Of a stretch of DNA of 64,000 nt, positions 54,158 to 63,307 are shown piece after piece. This DNA is from Pandoraea sp. (GTDB taxonomy: Bacteria; Pseudomonadota; Gammaproteobacteria; Burkholderiales; Burkholderiaceae). The first letter of the stretch is position 1. Each line of letters starts with the position of its first letter. A program made the position numbers and the translations under genes. Below the pieces are notes generated by a model. That model was not told where the DNA came from. It did no database searches and was given only the letters and a program-made list of their open reading frames with translations. The stretch lies in NCBI RefSeq assembly GCF_004297875.1, contig NZ_SCSK01000008.1:1-64000 (forward strand). The letters are read 5' to 3'.

Positions 54158-55393
54158 ATGCGACTCAATGACGAAGAAACAGCGATGCTGGCCGGCGAAA
54201 TGGGCGAGGTTGCCCAAATCGCCATCAAGCATCAGATAGCGGTGGGCGAGTTTTTCGACGCCCGCGATTTCGTGCCGGTGACACAGGCGCACATCATGGC
54301 CGATACCGAGAGCCTGGGGCAGGCCGGCGTGATGTGGCTCGAACGCCTGTGCGACGCCAAGGACGGGCGGCACCAGGTGCGCGTGCCGACCATCACCGAC
54401 CCGCGCGGTACCGATTTCAGCAAGGCCGATGCGCTCGGGCAAAGCGCGTGGATGCTCGAGCTGGAGCGGCGGGCGATCGACGCCTTCGTCAAGCTCGGCG
54501 TCACCATGACCGACACCTGCATCAACTATCAGACCGTGCTGGCGGCCACGCGCGGCGAGCACGTGGCTTTCGGCGACACCGGGGTAGTGATCTACTCGAA
54601 CTCGATCAACGGCGCGCGCTCGAATTTCGAGGGCGGACCGTCGGCACTGGCGGCCGGCCTGACCGGCCGCACGCCGCGCTATGGATTTCATCTGGACGAA
54701 TACCGGCGCGCCACGCTGCGCGTGCAGGTCGACTTCGTGCCCCGCGGGCTCGACGAATGGGGCGCGCTGGGCGGCGTGATCGGCCGTCTGGCCGGCAACT
54801 ACTGGCAGGTGCCGGTCATCGAGATGGGCGACGTCGCACCGTCTTCGGATCAACTCAAGCACTTTGGCGCGGCAATGGCGAGCTTTGGCTCGACCGCGCT
54901 GTTCCATATCGTCGGCGTGACGCCCGAGGCCCCCACGCTGGGCGAGGTGGGCGGGCAGCGCCTGCCGGTGCGGCAGTGCATCGGCCGCGCCGATATCGAG
55001 GCGCTCACGCGCAGCTATGCGCTGGAAAAAGCCGTCGACGTCGTGGTGTTCTCGGCGCCGCAACTGAGCCTCTATGAGCTTCGTGCGCTGGCCGAACTGT
55101 GCGACGGGCGGCGCTTCAAGGTGCCGCTGCTGGCGGTGACCAGCCCGCAGGTCAAGCCCGACGCGGATCGCTTCGGCTTCACCGAACGCATCGAGGCGGC
55201 CGGAGGCACGGTTCTCGCGGGCATGTGCTTCTACCAATCATATGCACGCGAGATGGCCGAGGCCAAAGGCTGGAAGCGGCTGGCAAGCAACAGCGCGAAG
55301 CTGGTCAACATCCTGGGCGGCTATGGTTATGTGCCGATGCTCGCGTCGATGACGGCATGCGTCGATGCCGCCGAAACCGGAGAACTGCAATGA
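54158..55393 (+). CDS. Aconitase X catalytic (large) subunit, probable cis-3-hydroxy-L-proline dehydratase
   Basis: A 411-residue protein of the AcnX family (DUF521). Candidate metal-cluster cysteines are Cys121 (TDTCINYQ), Cys274 (VRQCIGRA) and Cys357 (AGMCFYQ). The substrate segments YSNSINGARSNFEGGPSA and NSAKLVNILGGYGYVP are typical. Bacterial two-subunit AcnX proteins dehydrate cis-3-hydroxy-L-proline; an untested substrate is possible. It overlaps the small subunit gene by four bases and is followed by an MFS gene and gntR. Confidence 0.82.
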   Translation: MRLNDEETAMLAGEMGEVAQIAIKHQIAVGEFFDARDFVPVTQAHIMADTESLGQAGVMWLERLCDAKDGRHQVRVPTITDPRGTDFSKADALGQSAWMLELERRAIDAFVKLGVTMTDTCINYQTVLAATRGEHVAFGDTGVVIYSNSINGARSNFEGGPSALAAGLTGRTPRYGFHLDEYRRATLRVQVDFVPRGLDEWGALGGVIGRLAGNYWQVPVIEMGDVAPSSDQLKHFGAAMASFGSTALFHIVGVTPEAPTLGEVGGQRLPVRQCIGRADIEALTRSYALEKAVDVVVFSAPQLSLYELRALAELCDGRRFKVPLLAVTSPQVKPDADRFGFTERIEAAGGTVLAGMCFYQSYAREMAEAKGWKRLASNSAKLVNILGGYGYVPMLASMTACVDAAETGELQ

Positions 55394-55896
55394 ATGAACT
55401 GGTGCTCAGCGCACGCCATGCGATGGGGCGCAAGGTCGAGGGGCATGCGCTCGTCGCCAACGATGGCCTGTCGGCCCGCTACGACCTGAATCGCCTGACC
55501 GGCGTATTCTCGCGGCCGGCCCACAAACTGGTCGGACAGTCGTATGTCGGCCGCATTCTCGTGCTCGATACCGCCAAGGGGGGGGTCGCGAGCGCCTGGA
55601 TGCTCCACGAGATGCAGTCACGCGACATGGCGCCGCTGGCCATCGTTTTCAACAGCGTCAACACGATTCTGGTGCAGGGCGCCGCGCTGGCCGGGATTCC
55701 CATGCTGGCCGGCTTCGACGAGGACATTACCTCGTGCGTGCCGCATGGGGCGTGGATCGAGGTCGACCCGGCCGCCGCCACGCTGCGCGTGCTGGACCAG
55801 CAGGGGCGTGCTTCGGCATCGACGGGCGAGGGCGAGACCGGGCGGCATGGCGCCCCGGGCAATACGAGCAAGGTGCGTTTCGTCGAGCGGGGGTGA
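55390..55896 (+). CDS. Aconitase X small (swivel) subunit
   Basis: A 168-residue DUF126-type swivelling domain protein (GVASAWMLHEMQSRDMAPLAIVFNSVNTILVQGAALAGIPML is the core, 62-103). The ATG at 55390 overlaps the large subunit stop (ATGA). In aconitases this domain closes over the active site; in AcnX it can be a separate chain, as here. Confidence 0.82.
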   Translation: MNELVLSARHAMGRKVEGHALVANDGLSARYDLNRLTGVFSRPAHKLVGQSYVGRILVLDTAKGGVASAWMLHEMQSRDMAPLAIVFNSVNTILVQGAALAGIPMLAGFDEDITSCVPHGAWIEVDPAAATLRVLDQQGRASASTGEGETGRHGAPGNTSKVRFVERG

Positions 55897-56168
55897 ATTG
55901 GACTCTCCTGGCGCGCGCGACATCACGCGCGCGGCAGGAGACGAGCGTTTCTTGCGAGACAGCAATGAGAGAAGAACGGCACGCTCTTGCATGAGCCGTG
56001 CCGCACAGGAGTTCCGGCCGTCGCGCCGGCCGGCTTTACCGACGAGCATCGACAACATGCACAACGCTCGCGGCGCCTCGCCGGGCGGGCTGCGTGCCGT
56101 TCCCGCGCAGACACGCATCGACCGGACGCGTCTGGGCCGGATGATCGAAATGTTTCTTGGAGGAGACA

Positions 56169-57476
56169 ATGGACGCAACATCCGAGGCAAAGAAAGGCAT
56201 GCTCCAGACGCCCGCCGCCGTCAGTCAGCGGGCGCGCATCTATCCGTGGATCGTCATCGCGATGGGCTCGATGGTCTACATGAGCAACTACACCGACAAG
56301 GCGCTGATGTCGGTGGTGGCGCCGCATCTGATCGCGAATCTGCATATCAGCAAGATCACGATGGGCTGGATTTTCTCCGCGTTCGCCATCACGTACACGA
56401 TTCTTCAGCCGCTGCTCGCTTATCTGTCCGACATTGTCGGGCCGCGACGCTCGGTCGGGCTGATGGTGCTCTGGTATGGCGCGTTCACGCTGCTCAGCGG
56501 CGTCACGGCGCTGAACCTCGGGCAACTGGCGTGGATGCGCGCGGCGGCCGGCGCGGGCGAGGCGGCCTCGATGCCGGCGGCCACCGGCGGCGTCTCGCCC
56601 TGGGTGCCGCCCGGGCGGCGCGCGCTGTCGCAGGGGATCATGCACGCGGCAACGCGCCTGGGCGCGGCGCTCACGGTGCCTGTCGGGGTCGCCAGCATCG
56701 TCGCATTCGGCATTCCGGGGCCGTTCTGGGTGTTTGGCAGTGCAACGGTGCTGATCGGTCTGGTATGGCTTGCGGTGTACCGTTCGCCGGCGACCGGCCA
56801 CGCGCACCGGAACCAGTTGGGACATGGCAAGCAGGTGTGGGCGGTGGTGCTCAAGAGCAAAAGCATGTGGGCGCTTTGCCTGGCTGATTTCTGCTACTTC
56901 TACACTCTCACGATTTACCTGACCTGGCTGCCGACGTTCCTGATCAAGGATCACCATTTCACCATGCTCAAAGTGGGCATCTACGGATTTCTGCCGTTCA
57001 TCGGCGGCATGCTCGGCAGCGTGCTGGGCGGGGCGCTGTGCGATCGCCTGTGCGCGCGTACCGGTAACAAACGTCTCTGGCGGCGCCTGATTCCCAGCGC
57101 CGGGATGGTCTGCTCGGTCCTGCTGCTGTTGCCCGCGATATACGCGCAAAGCCAGTTCGTCACCATCATGCTGTTTTCCTGCTCGTTCTTTTTCCTGGAT
57201 GCGACGATTTCGGTGTTCTGGGCGATCGCCATGGACATGGGCGGCTCATATGCGTCGACCTCCGCGGGCTGGATGAACACATGGGCCAATGTCGGCGGCA
57301 TCATTTCGCCGGTGGCGTTCGGCGCGCTGGTGCAATGGAGCGGCAGCTGGACCTTGCCGTTCCTGGTGGCCAGCGGCCTGATGCTGGTCGGGGCTGGCTT
57401 CGTCTGGCTGATCGACACGGAAATGCGCCTGTCGGATCTCATCGCCGGGCCGGCCGGCAAAAGGGTGCATGCGTAA
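56169..57476 (+). CDS. MFS transporter of the aconitase X operon
   Basis: A 435-residue major facilitator with about 12 helices (MGSMVYMSNYTDKALMSVVAP in helix 1, YLSDIVGPRRSVG in loop 2-3). The ATG at 56169 has GGAGGAG ideally placed. It follows the small AcnX subunit by 272 bp, a gap without a gene, and probably imports the substrate of AcnX, such as hydroxyproline or a related acid. The ACS-type family is clear; the substrate is inferred. Confidence 0.8.
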   Translation: MDATSEAKKGMLQTPAAVSQRARIYPWIVIAMGSMVYMSNYTDKALMSVVAPHLIANLHISKITMGWIFSAFAITYTILQPLLAYLSDIVGPRRSVGLMVLWYGAFTLLSGVTALNLGQLAWMRAAAGAGEAASMPAATGGVSPWVPPGRRALSQGIMHAATRLGAALTVPVGVASIVAFGIPGPFWVFGSATVLIGLVWLAVYRSPATGHAHRNQLGHGKQVWAVVLKSKSMWALCLADFCYFYTLTIYLTWLPTFLIKDHHFTMLKVGIYGFLPFIGGMLGSVLGGALCDRLCARTGNKRLWRRLIPSAGMVCSVLLLLPAIYAQSQFVTIMLFSCSFFFLDATISVFWAIAMDMGGSYASTSAGWMNTWANVGGIISPVAFGALVQWSGSWTLPFLVASGLMLVGAGFVWLIDTEMRLSDLIAGPAGKRVHA

Positions 57477-57525
57477 AAGGACGGGCGTCGCGCGCGCCGC
57501 GACCCGAACGCAGCGATTCGGGCGT

Positions 57526-58356
57526 TCAGGCGAGCTGCTCGACGCGCGAGCGGGTGGCGCCCCGGATCGATGAACTGATCGGCAGCGGGCCTTGGGCACT
57601 GAGCAGGAATTCGTAGTTTTCCGGACGGATGTAGAACGACGAGTGTTCGGCGACCTTGCCGTCGCCGCCGAAGGACTCGCGTTCCATGACCAGCAGCGCG
57701 GCGCGCGGACCCAGCCCGAGCTCGCGGCCGATTCGCGTGCCGGCGGGCTGCGCGCGGATTCTCACGTCCGCGCGCGTGATCCGCATCTGCAGCAGGCGCT
57801 CGAGAATGCCGTAGATGGGGTTCTCGCTGGCCTGCTGCCACGACACCCGGGCCGCCTCGGCCGGCAGGTAGGCGCACACCATCGCGATCGGCTCGCCGCC
57901 CACCTGGTAGATACGCCGCAGGAAGAAGCACTGGTCATCGGCGCCCGCCAGGCTGGCGTCGACGTGCTCGGGGCGCGCGACCGCGGCGAACTCGATCAAC
58001 CGCGTCTCCGGCTCCACGCCCTGCGCGATCAGCGAGTCGTAGAAGCCCTGCATCGAATGCAGATCGTGCTGCAGCTTCTGGCCGGCGACGAAAGTCCCCT
58101 TGCCTTGCTTCTTGACGACCAGTCCGGCCGCCAGCAGCGCATCCATCGCCTGGCGCACGGTGACCCGGCTCACGCCGAAGCGCACGGTCAATTCATGTTC
58201 CGAGGGCAATTTGCCATGCACGGCGAAATGCCCCGCGAGAATATCGTGCTCGAGCTGGTCGGCGATCTGCCGATACAGCGAGGTGGCGCTATCGCGCTGC
58301 AGCGGCGCGGCAGCGGGCGCGGCGCTCGGTGTCCTGGGACGGTTCTGACGTTTCAT
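57526..58356 (-). CDS. GntR/HutC-family repressor
   Basis: A 276-residue regulator with an N-terminal winged helix (about 22-90, LPSEHELTVRFGVSRVTVRQAMDALLAAGLV in the helix-turn-helix region) and a C-terminal UTRA effector domain (about 110-255). Inverted repeats with the shared core ATGTATNA/TNATACAT occur on its own promoter and on the acnX promoter, so it probably represses both. It converges with the MFS gene. Confidence 0.85.
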   Translation of the reverse strand: MKRQNRPRTPSAAPAAAPLQRDSATSLYRQIADQLEHDILAGHFAVHGKLPSEHELTVRFGVSRVTVRQAMDALLAAGLVVKKQGKGTFVAGQKLQHDLHSMQGFYDSLIAQGVEPETRLIEFAAVARPEHVDASLAGADDQCFFLRRIYQVGGEPIAMVCAYLPAEAARVSWQQASENPIYGILERLLQMRITRADVRIRAQPAGTRIGRELGLGPRAALLVMERESFGGDGKVAEHSSFYIRPENYEFLLSAQGPLPISSSIRGATRSRVEQLA

Positions 58357-58422
58357 GCTCGATCGATCGGTGGCGACAGGCTTTCACGGCGGCAACGCGG
58401 TTCGTCGTGCCGCCGGCCTCAA

Positions 58423-58464
58423 ATGTATGAAGACATATCATACATGTCGACCAGCTTGTCACAA
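58423..58464 (-). promoter_or_regulatory. gntR promoter with overlapping operator
   Basis: On the minus strand TTGTGA (58464-58459), 16 bp, TATGAT (58442-58437) forms a plausible promoter for gntR. A perfect inverted repeat ATGTATGA-N7-TCATACAT (58423-58430 with 58438-58445) covers the -10 box, so bound repressor would shut off its own gene. The rest of the 314-bp gntR-peroxiredoxin gap (58357-58670) holds no gene. Confidence 0.72.
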
Positions 58465-58670
58465 GTGGTTATCCCGACGAACCGGCCGCGGTTCGTCCGG
58501 GTTGGCAAAGCCCCGGGGACTGCCTAGAATGAATCCGGCTGTATGGCCGTAGCGCACGGCTGCATCCCCATGGCATGGCGCTGCGACGGTTCAATGACTC
58601 AGGCTTCCGTTCGCGGGCGGCAAATGCCCGCCGCCGAGCGCGGCCGCATTCTCGAATACAAGGAAAAATC

Positions 58671-59171
58671 ATGATTCAAACAGGCGACAAGCTGCCGCAG
58701 GGCACGCTGTACGAATATTTCGAAAGCGAGCAGGGCGGTTGCGCGATCGGGCCGAACGCGCTGGACGTGCCGGCACTGGCGCGCGGCAAGAAGCTGGTGA
58801 TCTTCGGCCTGCCCGGCGCTTTCACGCCGACCTGCTCGGCCAAGCACGTGCCCGGCTATGTCGAGCATTACGACGCGCTGCGGGCCAAGGGCGTCGATGA
58901 AATCTGGTGCGTGTCGGTCAACGACGCGTTCGTGATGGGCGCCTGGGCGCGCGACCAGCACACCGAGGGCAAGGTGCGCATGATGGGCGACGGCAGCGCG
59001 GCGTTCACGCGCGCGCTGGGGCTGGAGCAGGACCTGTCGGCGCGTGGCATGGGCGTGCGCTCGCAGCGCTATGCGATGGTGGTCGACGATGGCGTGGTCA
59101 AGGCGCTGTTCGTCGAAGCGCCCGGCAAATTCGAGGTGAGCGCGGCCGAGGCGGTATTGCAAACGCTGTAA
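58671..59171 (+). CDS. Peroxiredoxin (Prx5-type)
   Basis: A 166-residue thiol peroxidase. The peroxidatic cysteine is Cys55 in GAFTPTCSAKHVPGY, followed by WCVSVNDAFVMGAW. It reduces hydrogen peroxide and alkyl hydroperoxides with a glutathione/glutaredoxin or thioredoxin donor. The ATG at 58671 follows AAGGAAAAATC; the frame extends upstream but without similarity. Length is normal for AhpE/Prx5-like proteins. Confidence 0.9.
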   Translation: MIQTGDKLPQGTLYEYFESEQGGCAIGPNALDVPALARGKKLVIFGLPGAFTPTCSAKHVPGYVEHYDALRAKGVDEIWCVSVNDAFVMGAWARDQHTEGKVRMMGDGSAAFTRALGLEQDLSARGMGVRSQRYAMVVDDGVVKALFVEAPGKFEVSAAEAVLQTL

Positions 59172-59245
59172 AGCATCCCGGGCGTTTATCCGCGGTCATC
59201 GGGTTCGCTTGAGCCGTGCAGGAAATCATGCCGGTCGCGCCGGCC

Positions 59246-61156
59246 TCAATCCGGCGCGACGCGCTGGTTTTCGTGGGCGAGCAGGCGTTGCCGCTCACGC
59301 TTCAAAATGTCCATCGCCAGCACGCCATAAGCCGTTACCGGGTGAGACCGGTCGGGGGCGTGGCGCATCTGGTTCAGCCAATGAGCGAGCTGCTTGGCAG
59401 GCATCGGCGGGCTGATCACATAGCCCTGCGCCAGATCGGCGCCCAGCACGGCGACCGCCTCGAGCATTTCGGCATCTTCGATACCCTCGACGGTCACCTG
59501 CTTGAGCAGGGTGTGGCCGAGCTGAATCAACTGGTAGATGAAAAGCAGCACGCGCTCCGGATTGTGATGCCCCACGCGCGCGGTGTGACGGTCGATCTTG
59601 ACGTCGTCGAAAGGAATTTCCCGCAGGCGATTGAGGCTGCTGTGGCCGGAGCCGAGGTCGTCCTCGGCGAGCACGACGCCCAGCGCCTTGAAGTGCGACA
59701 ACACGATGAGCGGATCGACACCCAACGGAAAAGCGTCGTACTCCAGCACTTCCAGCGTCAACTTCTCGCCGGTGCAGCCGTGACGGTGCAGGGCGTCGCG
59801 CGTGGCCAGGTAATAGCGTCCGTCGCCGAGCGCGGTGGCCGGCAAATTGAGCGAGATGCCAAGGTCGTGGCCGGCCTCGGCCCAGCGTCGGCGATCCGCC
59901 AGGGCCTGTTCCAGGCCAAGGCGATACAACTCGAACAGATCCTCCGCCGAGAACGCCGGCAAAAACGCGTCCGGCCTGATCAATTGATCCCCGTCGAGCA
60001 GTCGCGCGAGCGCCTCGACCTTCACGATTCGCCCCGAGTGCAGATCCATCAGCGGCTGGTAGTGCATCACCAGTGCATTGCCGCGAAGCAGGCCGGCAAA
60101 GTGTTGGCGCAACCCGTGAGATATGGTCTGCGTCTTGCCCTCCAATGCTTCGAGGCGCGTGATGGCGAACCCGAGCAGGGACTGCAGCAGGCTCGTGAAT
60201 GCGATCCGGTCGCTGGCGGTGAAGGCGCCCGGCGAGGCGCTGTAAAGGGTCAGGATGGCGCGCGTCGGATGATCCGGCTGATGCAGCGGAATCGCCACGC
60301 TCGAGCGAAAGCCGACTCGTTGCGCAGCCTCTCTCCAGGGCGCCATATGAGGGTCGGTCGAGATATTGAGCGAGCGCTCGATATTCCCGCTGCGCCATGC
60401 GCGCCCGGTCGGGCCGTTGCCTTTGGGCGTATCGCTGTTGGCCATGATCGCGCCGTCGGCGGACTTTTCGAGTTCCTTCAGGTATCGCCCCATGGCCGTG
60501 CCGCCGATGGCCTCGTAGCGGAACACACCCACGTCGTCCGGGCGACCGACCGAGCAACCGGCGATTTCGTCGTAATCACTCAATGTTTCGACGACCTGGG
60601 TAATCAGGTCGGCGTAGGTCTGCGCTTTCCACGCCATCTCCGTGAGACTGAGCAGCATCGTCTCGCGTGAAGTCTGCAGGTTCTGATACACCTCCAGCTG
60701 CAATGCGAGATCCCGGATGAAGCGGCGTTCGAGCACCTCCAGCGCGGCGTGATGCGTGTCGGGGGCGATGAAATTGCGGATCGATGTCCATAGCGCGCCG
60801 GGCGATCTGGCCAGATCGCTGCGATCCAGGCCAATCGCCGCGTGAATGCGGCCAATCCGGCGGGCCATCACGCCATGCTCGTGCGCCGAGAGTGTCGGCG
60901 AGGCGAGCTGCAGCAAATATTGGAGTTGCCGCTGCCGGACATGCTCGAGCTCGTCGGCCGACAGCATCTGGAAAAAACGGGGCGACATCGGCAAGCGCGT
61001 CAGATTGTCGAACAGTCGTTCGGAGATGTCGACAGCGTGCTCGCTGAAGATCTTGAACAGGGGCGCGAGCACGACGGCCGCGGCAGGTCCGTACAAGGGC
61101 GCCTCCCGAGCCATCCAGCCGCCGTTGGCAGGGGTATCGTGTGTGAAATTCGACAT
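59246..61156 (-). CDS. Globin-coupled sensor with GAF and EAL domains (c-di-GMP phosphodiesterase)
   Basis: A 636-residue cytoplasmic signalling protein. Residues about 25-165 resemble a globin-coupled sensor domain with the proximal heme His105 in RIGRIHAAIGL. Residues about 175-335 look like a GAF domain. Residues about 350-595 are an EAL domain with KVEALARL (381-383), SLNLPA, DDLGSGHSSL, VKIDR, VEGIED and QGY, so the c-di-GMP-hydrolysing residues appear intact. It probably lowers c-di-GMP in response to oxygen or another gas. No diguanylate cyclase domain is present. Confidence 0.83.
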   Translation of the reverse strand: MSNFTHDTPANGGWMAREAPLYGPAAAVVLAPLFKIFSEHAVDISERLFDNLTRLPMSPRFFQMLSADELEHVRQRQLQYLLQLASPTLSAHEHGVMARRIGRIHAAIGLDRSDLARSPGALWTSIRNFIAPDTHHAALEVLERRFIRDLALQLEVYQNLQTSRETMLLSLTEMAWKAQTYADLITQVVETLSDYDEIAGCSVGRPDDVGVFRYEAIGGTAMGRYLKELEKSADGAIMANSDTPKGNGPTGRAWRSGNIERSLNISTDPHMAPWREAAQRVGFRSSVAIPLHQPDHPTRAILTLYSASPGAFTASDRIAFTSLLQSLLGFAITRLEALEGKTQTISHGLRQHFAGLLRGNALVMHYQPLMDLHSGRIVKVEALARLLDGDQLIRPDAFLPAFSAEDLFELYRLGLEQALADRRRWAEAGHDLGISLNLPATALGDGRYYLATRDALHRHGCTGEKLTLEVLEYDAFPLGVDPLIVLSHFKALGVVLAEDDLGSGHSSLNRLREIPFDDVKIDRHTARVGHHNPERVLLFIYQLIQLGHTLLKQVTVEGIEDAEMLEAVAVLGADLAQGYVISPPMPAKQLAHWLNQMRHAPDRSHPVTAYGVLAMDILKRERQRLLAHENQRVAPD

Positions 61157-61363
61157 GTGACAACCGCGCTCGCGAATGGCCTCGAAATGGGTCGAGGCCG
61201 AATGGACCCAGTCTCACAGATACCCGCGCAACGATCAGTATCGTTGCGCTTGAATCACAGTGTGCCTCAGATTTTTGCGGGCGGCTAGGGCTCCCGAATG
61301 GTGCAGCGCGGCGGGTGGCCGCGACGGACTATTTTCGTCGCAAGGCGTACCTTGCGCGCCGGT

Positions 61364-62254
61364 TCACTTTTCCAGCTCGCCGACCAGCCATTCCTGGAAA
61401 CTGCGCAGCTTGGGCAGCTCGGCGCGTGACTTGAGCAGATTCAGCGTGTAGCCCCGCACGGTCAGCCCCGTCAGGCCCAGCGGGGCCACCAGTTGGCCTG
61501 TTTCGAGCTCGCGTTGCGCGAGCAGCAGGCTGTCGAGACAAACGCCCAAACCGTCGACGGCCGCGCTGATCGACATGAAGGAGCGGTCGAAACGCGGCCC
61601 GCGCGTGACGTCGAGCGGCACTTTGCGATGCAGGCGCATCCAGTCGCGCCAGCCCACCAGGCAGCCCTCGCTGTGAATCAGCGTGTGATGCTGCAAGTCA
61701 GCGGCCCGCGTGATCGGATGCTCGCCATGCGCGAGATCGGGCGAGCAAAGCGGCACGACCGTCTCGGACGGCAATTCGATCACCATGGCGCCCGGCGGCT
61801 GCAGCTTGCGGGCGCCATAACGGATATCGACATCGATTTCCTCGGAGAGCAGATCGACCGCGCCAGCGGAGGCGTTCAGGCGCACGTCGATGTCCGGGTG
61901 TAGCGCACTAAAGCGCGCCAGGCGCCGCATCAGCCATTGCGTGGCAAAACTCGGGGTGCAATGGATCGTGAGGATGTCGCTTTTGGCGGCTCGGCCCAGC
62001 TCCCGGGTCGCGTGATCGATGCGCGCGAATGCCGCCGCGACTTCCTCGGCGTATTGCCGGCCCAGGTCGGTCAGCACGACCGCGCGATGCACGCGATGGA
62101 ACAGCCTGACGCTCAACTGTTCTTCCAGCAGCTTGATCTGATGGCTGATCGCCGAGGGCGTGACGAACAACTCCTCCGCCGCAAGCGAGAAAGAAGCAAG
62201 CCGTGCGGCGGCCTCGAAAGCCTGAACCGACTTGAGCGTGACGCGATTGTGCAT
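61364..62254 (-). CDS. LysR-family regulator (GcvA-like)
   Basis: A 296-residue regulator counted from MHNRVTLKSVQAFEAAARLASFS at 62254; an in-frame ATG at 62293 would add 13 residues, and neither has a clear Shine-Dalgarno. The winged helix (about 6-64) contains AAEELFVTPSAISHQIKLLEEQL, and the effector domain begins near residue 90. It diverges from the split transketolase genes with about 200 bp between, so it probably regulates them. The long open frame beyond 62293 is antisense to the transketolase gene. Confidence 0.85.
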   Translation of the reverse strand: MHNRVTLKSVQAFEAAARLASFSLAAEELFVTPSAISHQIKLLEEQLSVRLFHRVHRAVVLTDLGRQYAEEVAAAFARIDHATRELGRAAKSDILTIHCTPSFATQWLMRRLARFSALHPDIDVRLNASAGAVDLLSEEIDVDIRYGARKLQPPGAMVIELPSETVVPLCSPDLAHGEHPITRAADLQHHTLIHSEGCLVGWRDWMRLHRKVPLDVTRGPRFDRSFMSISAAVDGLGVCLDSLLLAQRELETGQLVAPLGLTGLTVRGYTLNLLKSRAELPKLRSFQEWLVGELEK

Positions 62255-62458
62255 TGCAGCGGATGCATGAATTGAATTCAACGATAGGGCCATATTAATT
62301 CGTTTGAGCCGCTCCGTCCAAATCTTTAAGCTTGTTTCACTGGCTGCGACGGCAAGCATCTTGTCCAAGCCCAGGTTCTGGCGAGGCGGCGTTGGCGCGC
62401 CCGCATCCATCAAACCAATCCGGCCGCGCCCGAGTGCGGCGGCCGGTACAAGGAGAAC

Positions 62459-63307
62459 ATGGTGACTAAGAGCGACCCCGGGTTGCATGCCCGTCTCGCG
62501 GAGTGTGCCTACCGTATCCGGCGCAACGCGATACGCATGGGCGAGGTGCAGGGCCAGGGCTACATTGCCCAGGCTCTCGATATCGCCGACGTACTCGCGG
62601 TCGCTTACGGGCACGCGCTGCGCTTGCGCGCGGACGATCCCGAATGGGAAGGCCGCGACCGCTTCCTGCTGTCCAACGGACACTACGCGATTGCGCTGTA
62701 TGCGGCATTGATCGAGGCCGGCATCCTCCCCGAGGAAGAACTGGAAACCTATGGCAGCGACGACAGCCGGCTGCCGATGTCGGGCATGGCCAGTTATACG
62801 CCCGGCATGGAAATGTCGGGCGGCTCGCTCGGCCAGGGCCTGACGATTGCGGTGGGCCGTTGCCTGGGGCTCAAGCGCCGCGGCTCCGACGCCTTCGTCT
62901 ACACCTTGTTCTCCGACGGCGAGCTCGACGAGGGCGCGGTGTGGGAGGGCATCATGTCGGCCAGCCACTGGAAGCTCGACAACCTGATCGGCATCGTCGA
63001 CGTCAACAACCAGCAAGCCGATGGCCCCTCGACGCAGGTCATGGCCTTCGAGCCGCTGGTCGACAAGCTGCAGGCGTTCGGCTGGTTCGTGCAGCGCATC
63101 GACGGCAACGACCTGGCTGCCGTGATCGCCGCCTTCGATGCGGCGCGCGCATACCGTGGCGCGTGCCCGCGCATGATCGTGTGCGATACCAAGATGGGCA
63201 GCGGCGTGCCGTTCCTCGAAGCCCGCGAGAAAAACCACTTCATTCGGGTCGAAGCGCACGAATGGCAACTCGCGCTGCAAGCGCTCGACGCCGGGAGAAA
63301 AGCATGA
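62459..63307 (+). CDS. Transketolase family, N-terminal subunit
   Basis: A 282-residue ThDP-binding subunit of a split transketolase. It has the SNGHYAIALYAAL and GSLGQGLTIAVGRCLG segments and the ThDP motif from SDGELDEGAVWEG to NLIGIVDVNNQQADG. The ATG at 62459 follows AAGGAGAAC. It overlaps the C-terminal subunit by four bases. Split transketolases act on sugar phosphates such as apulose- or erythrulose-derived compounds; the substrate is not readable here. Confidence 0.88.
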   Translation: MVTKSDPGLHARLAECAYRIRRNAIRMGEVQGQGYIAQALDIADVLAVAYGHALRLRADDPEWEGRDRFLLSNGHYAIALYAALIEAGILPEEELETYGSDDSRLPMSGMASYTPGMEMSGGSLGQGLTIAVGRCLGLKRRGSDAFVYTLFSDGELDEGAVWEGIMSASHWKLDNLIGIVDVNNQQADGPSTQVMAFEPLVDKLQAFGWFVQRIDGNDLAAVIAAFDAARAYRGACPRMIVCDTKMGSGVPFLEAREKNHFIRVEAHEWQLALQALDAGRKA

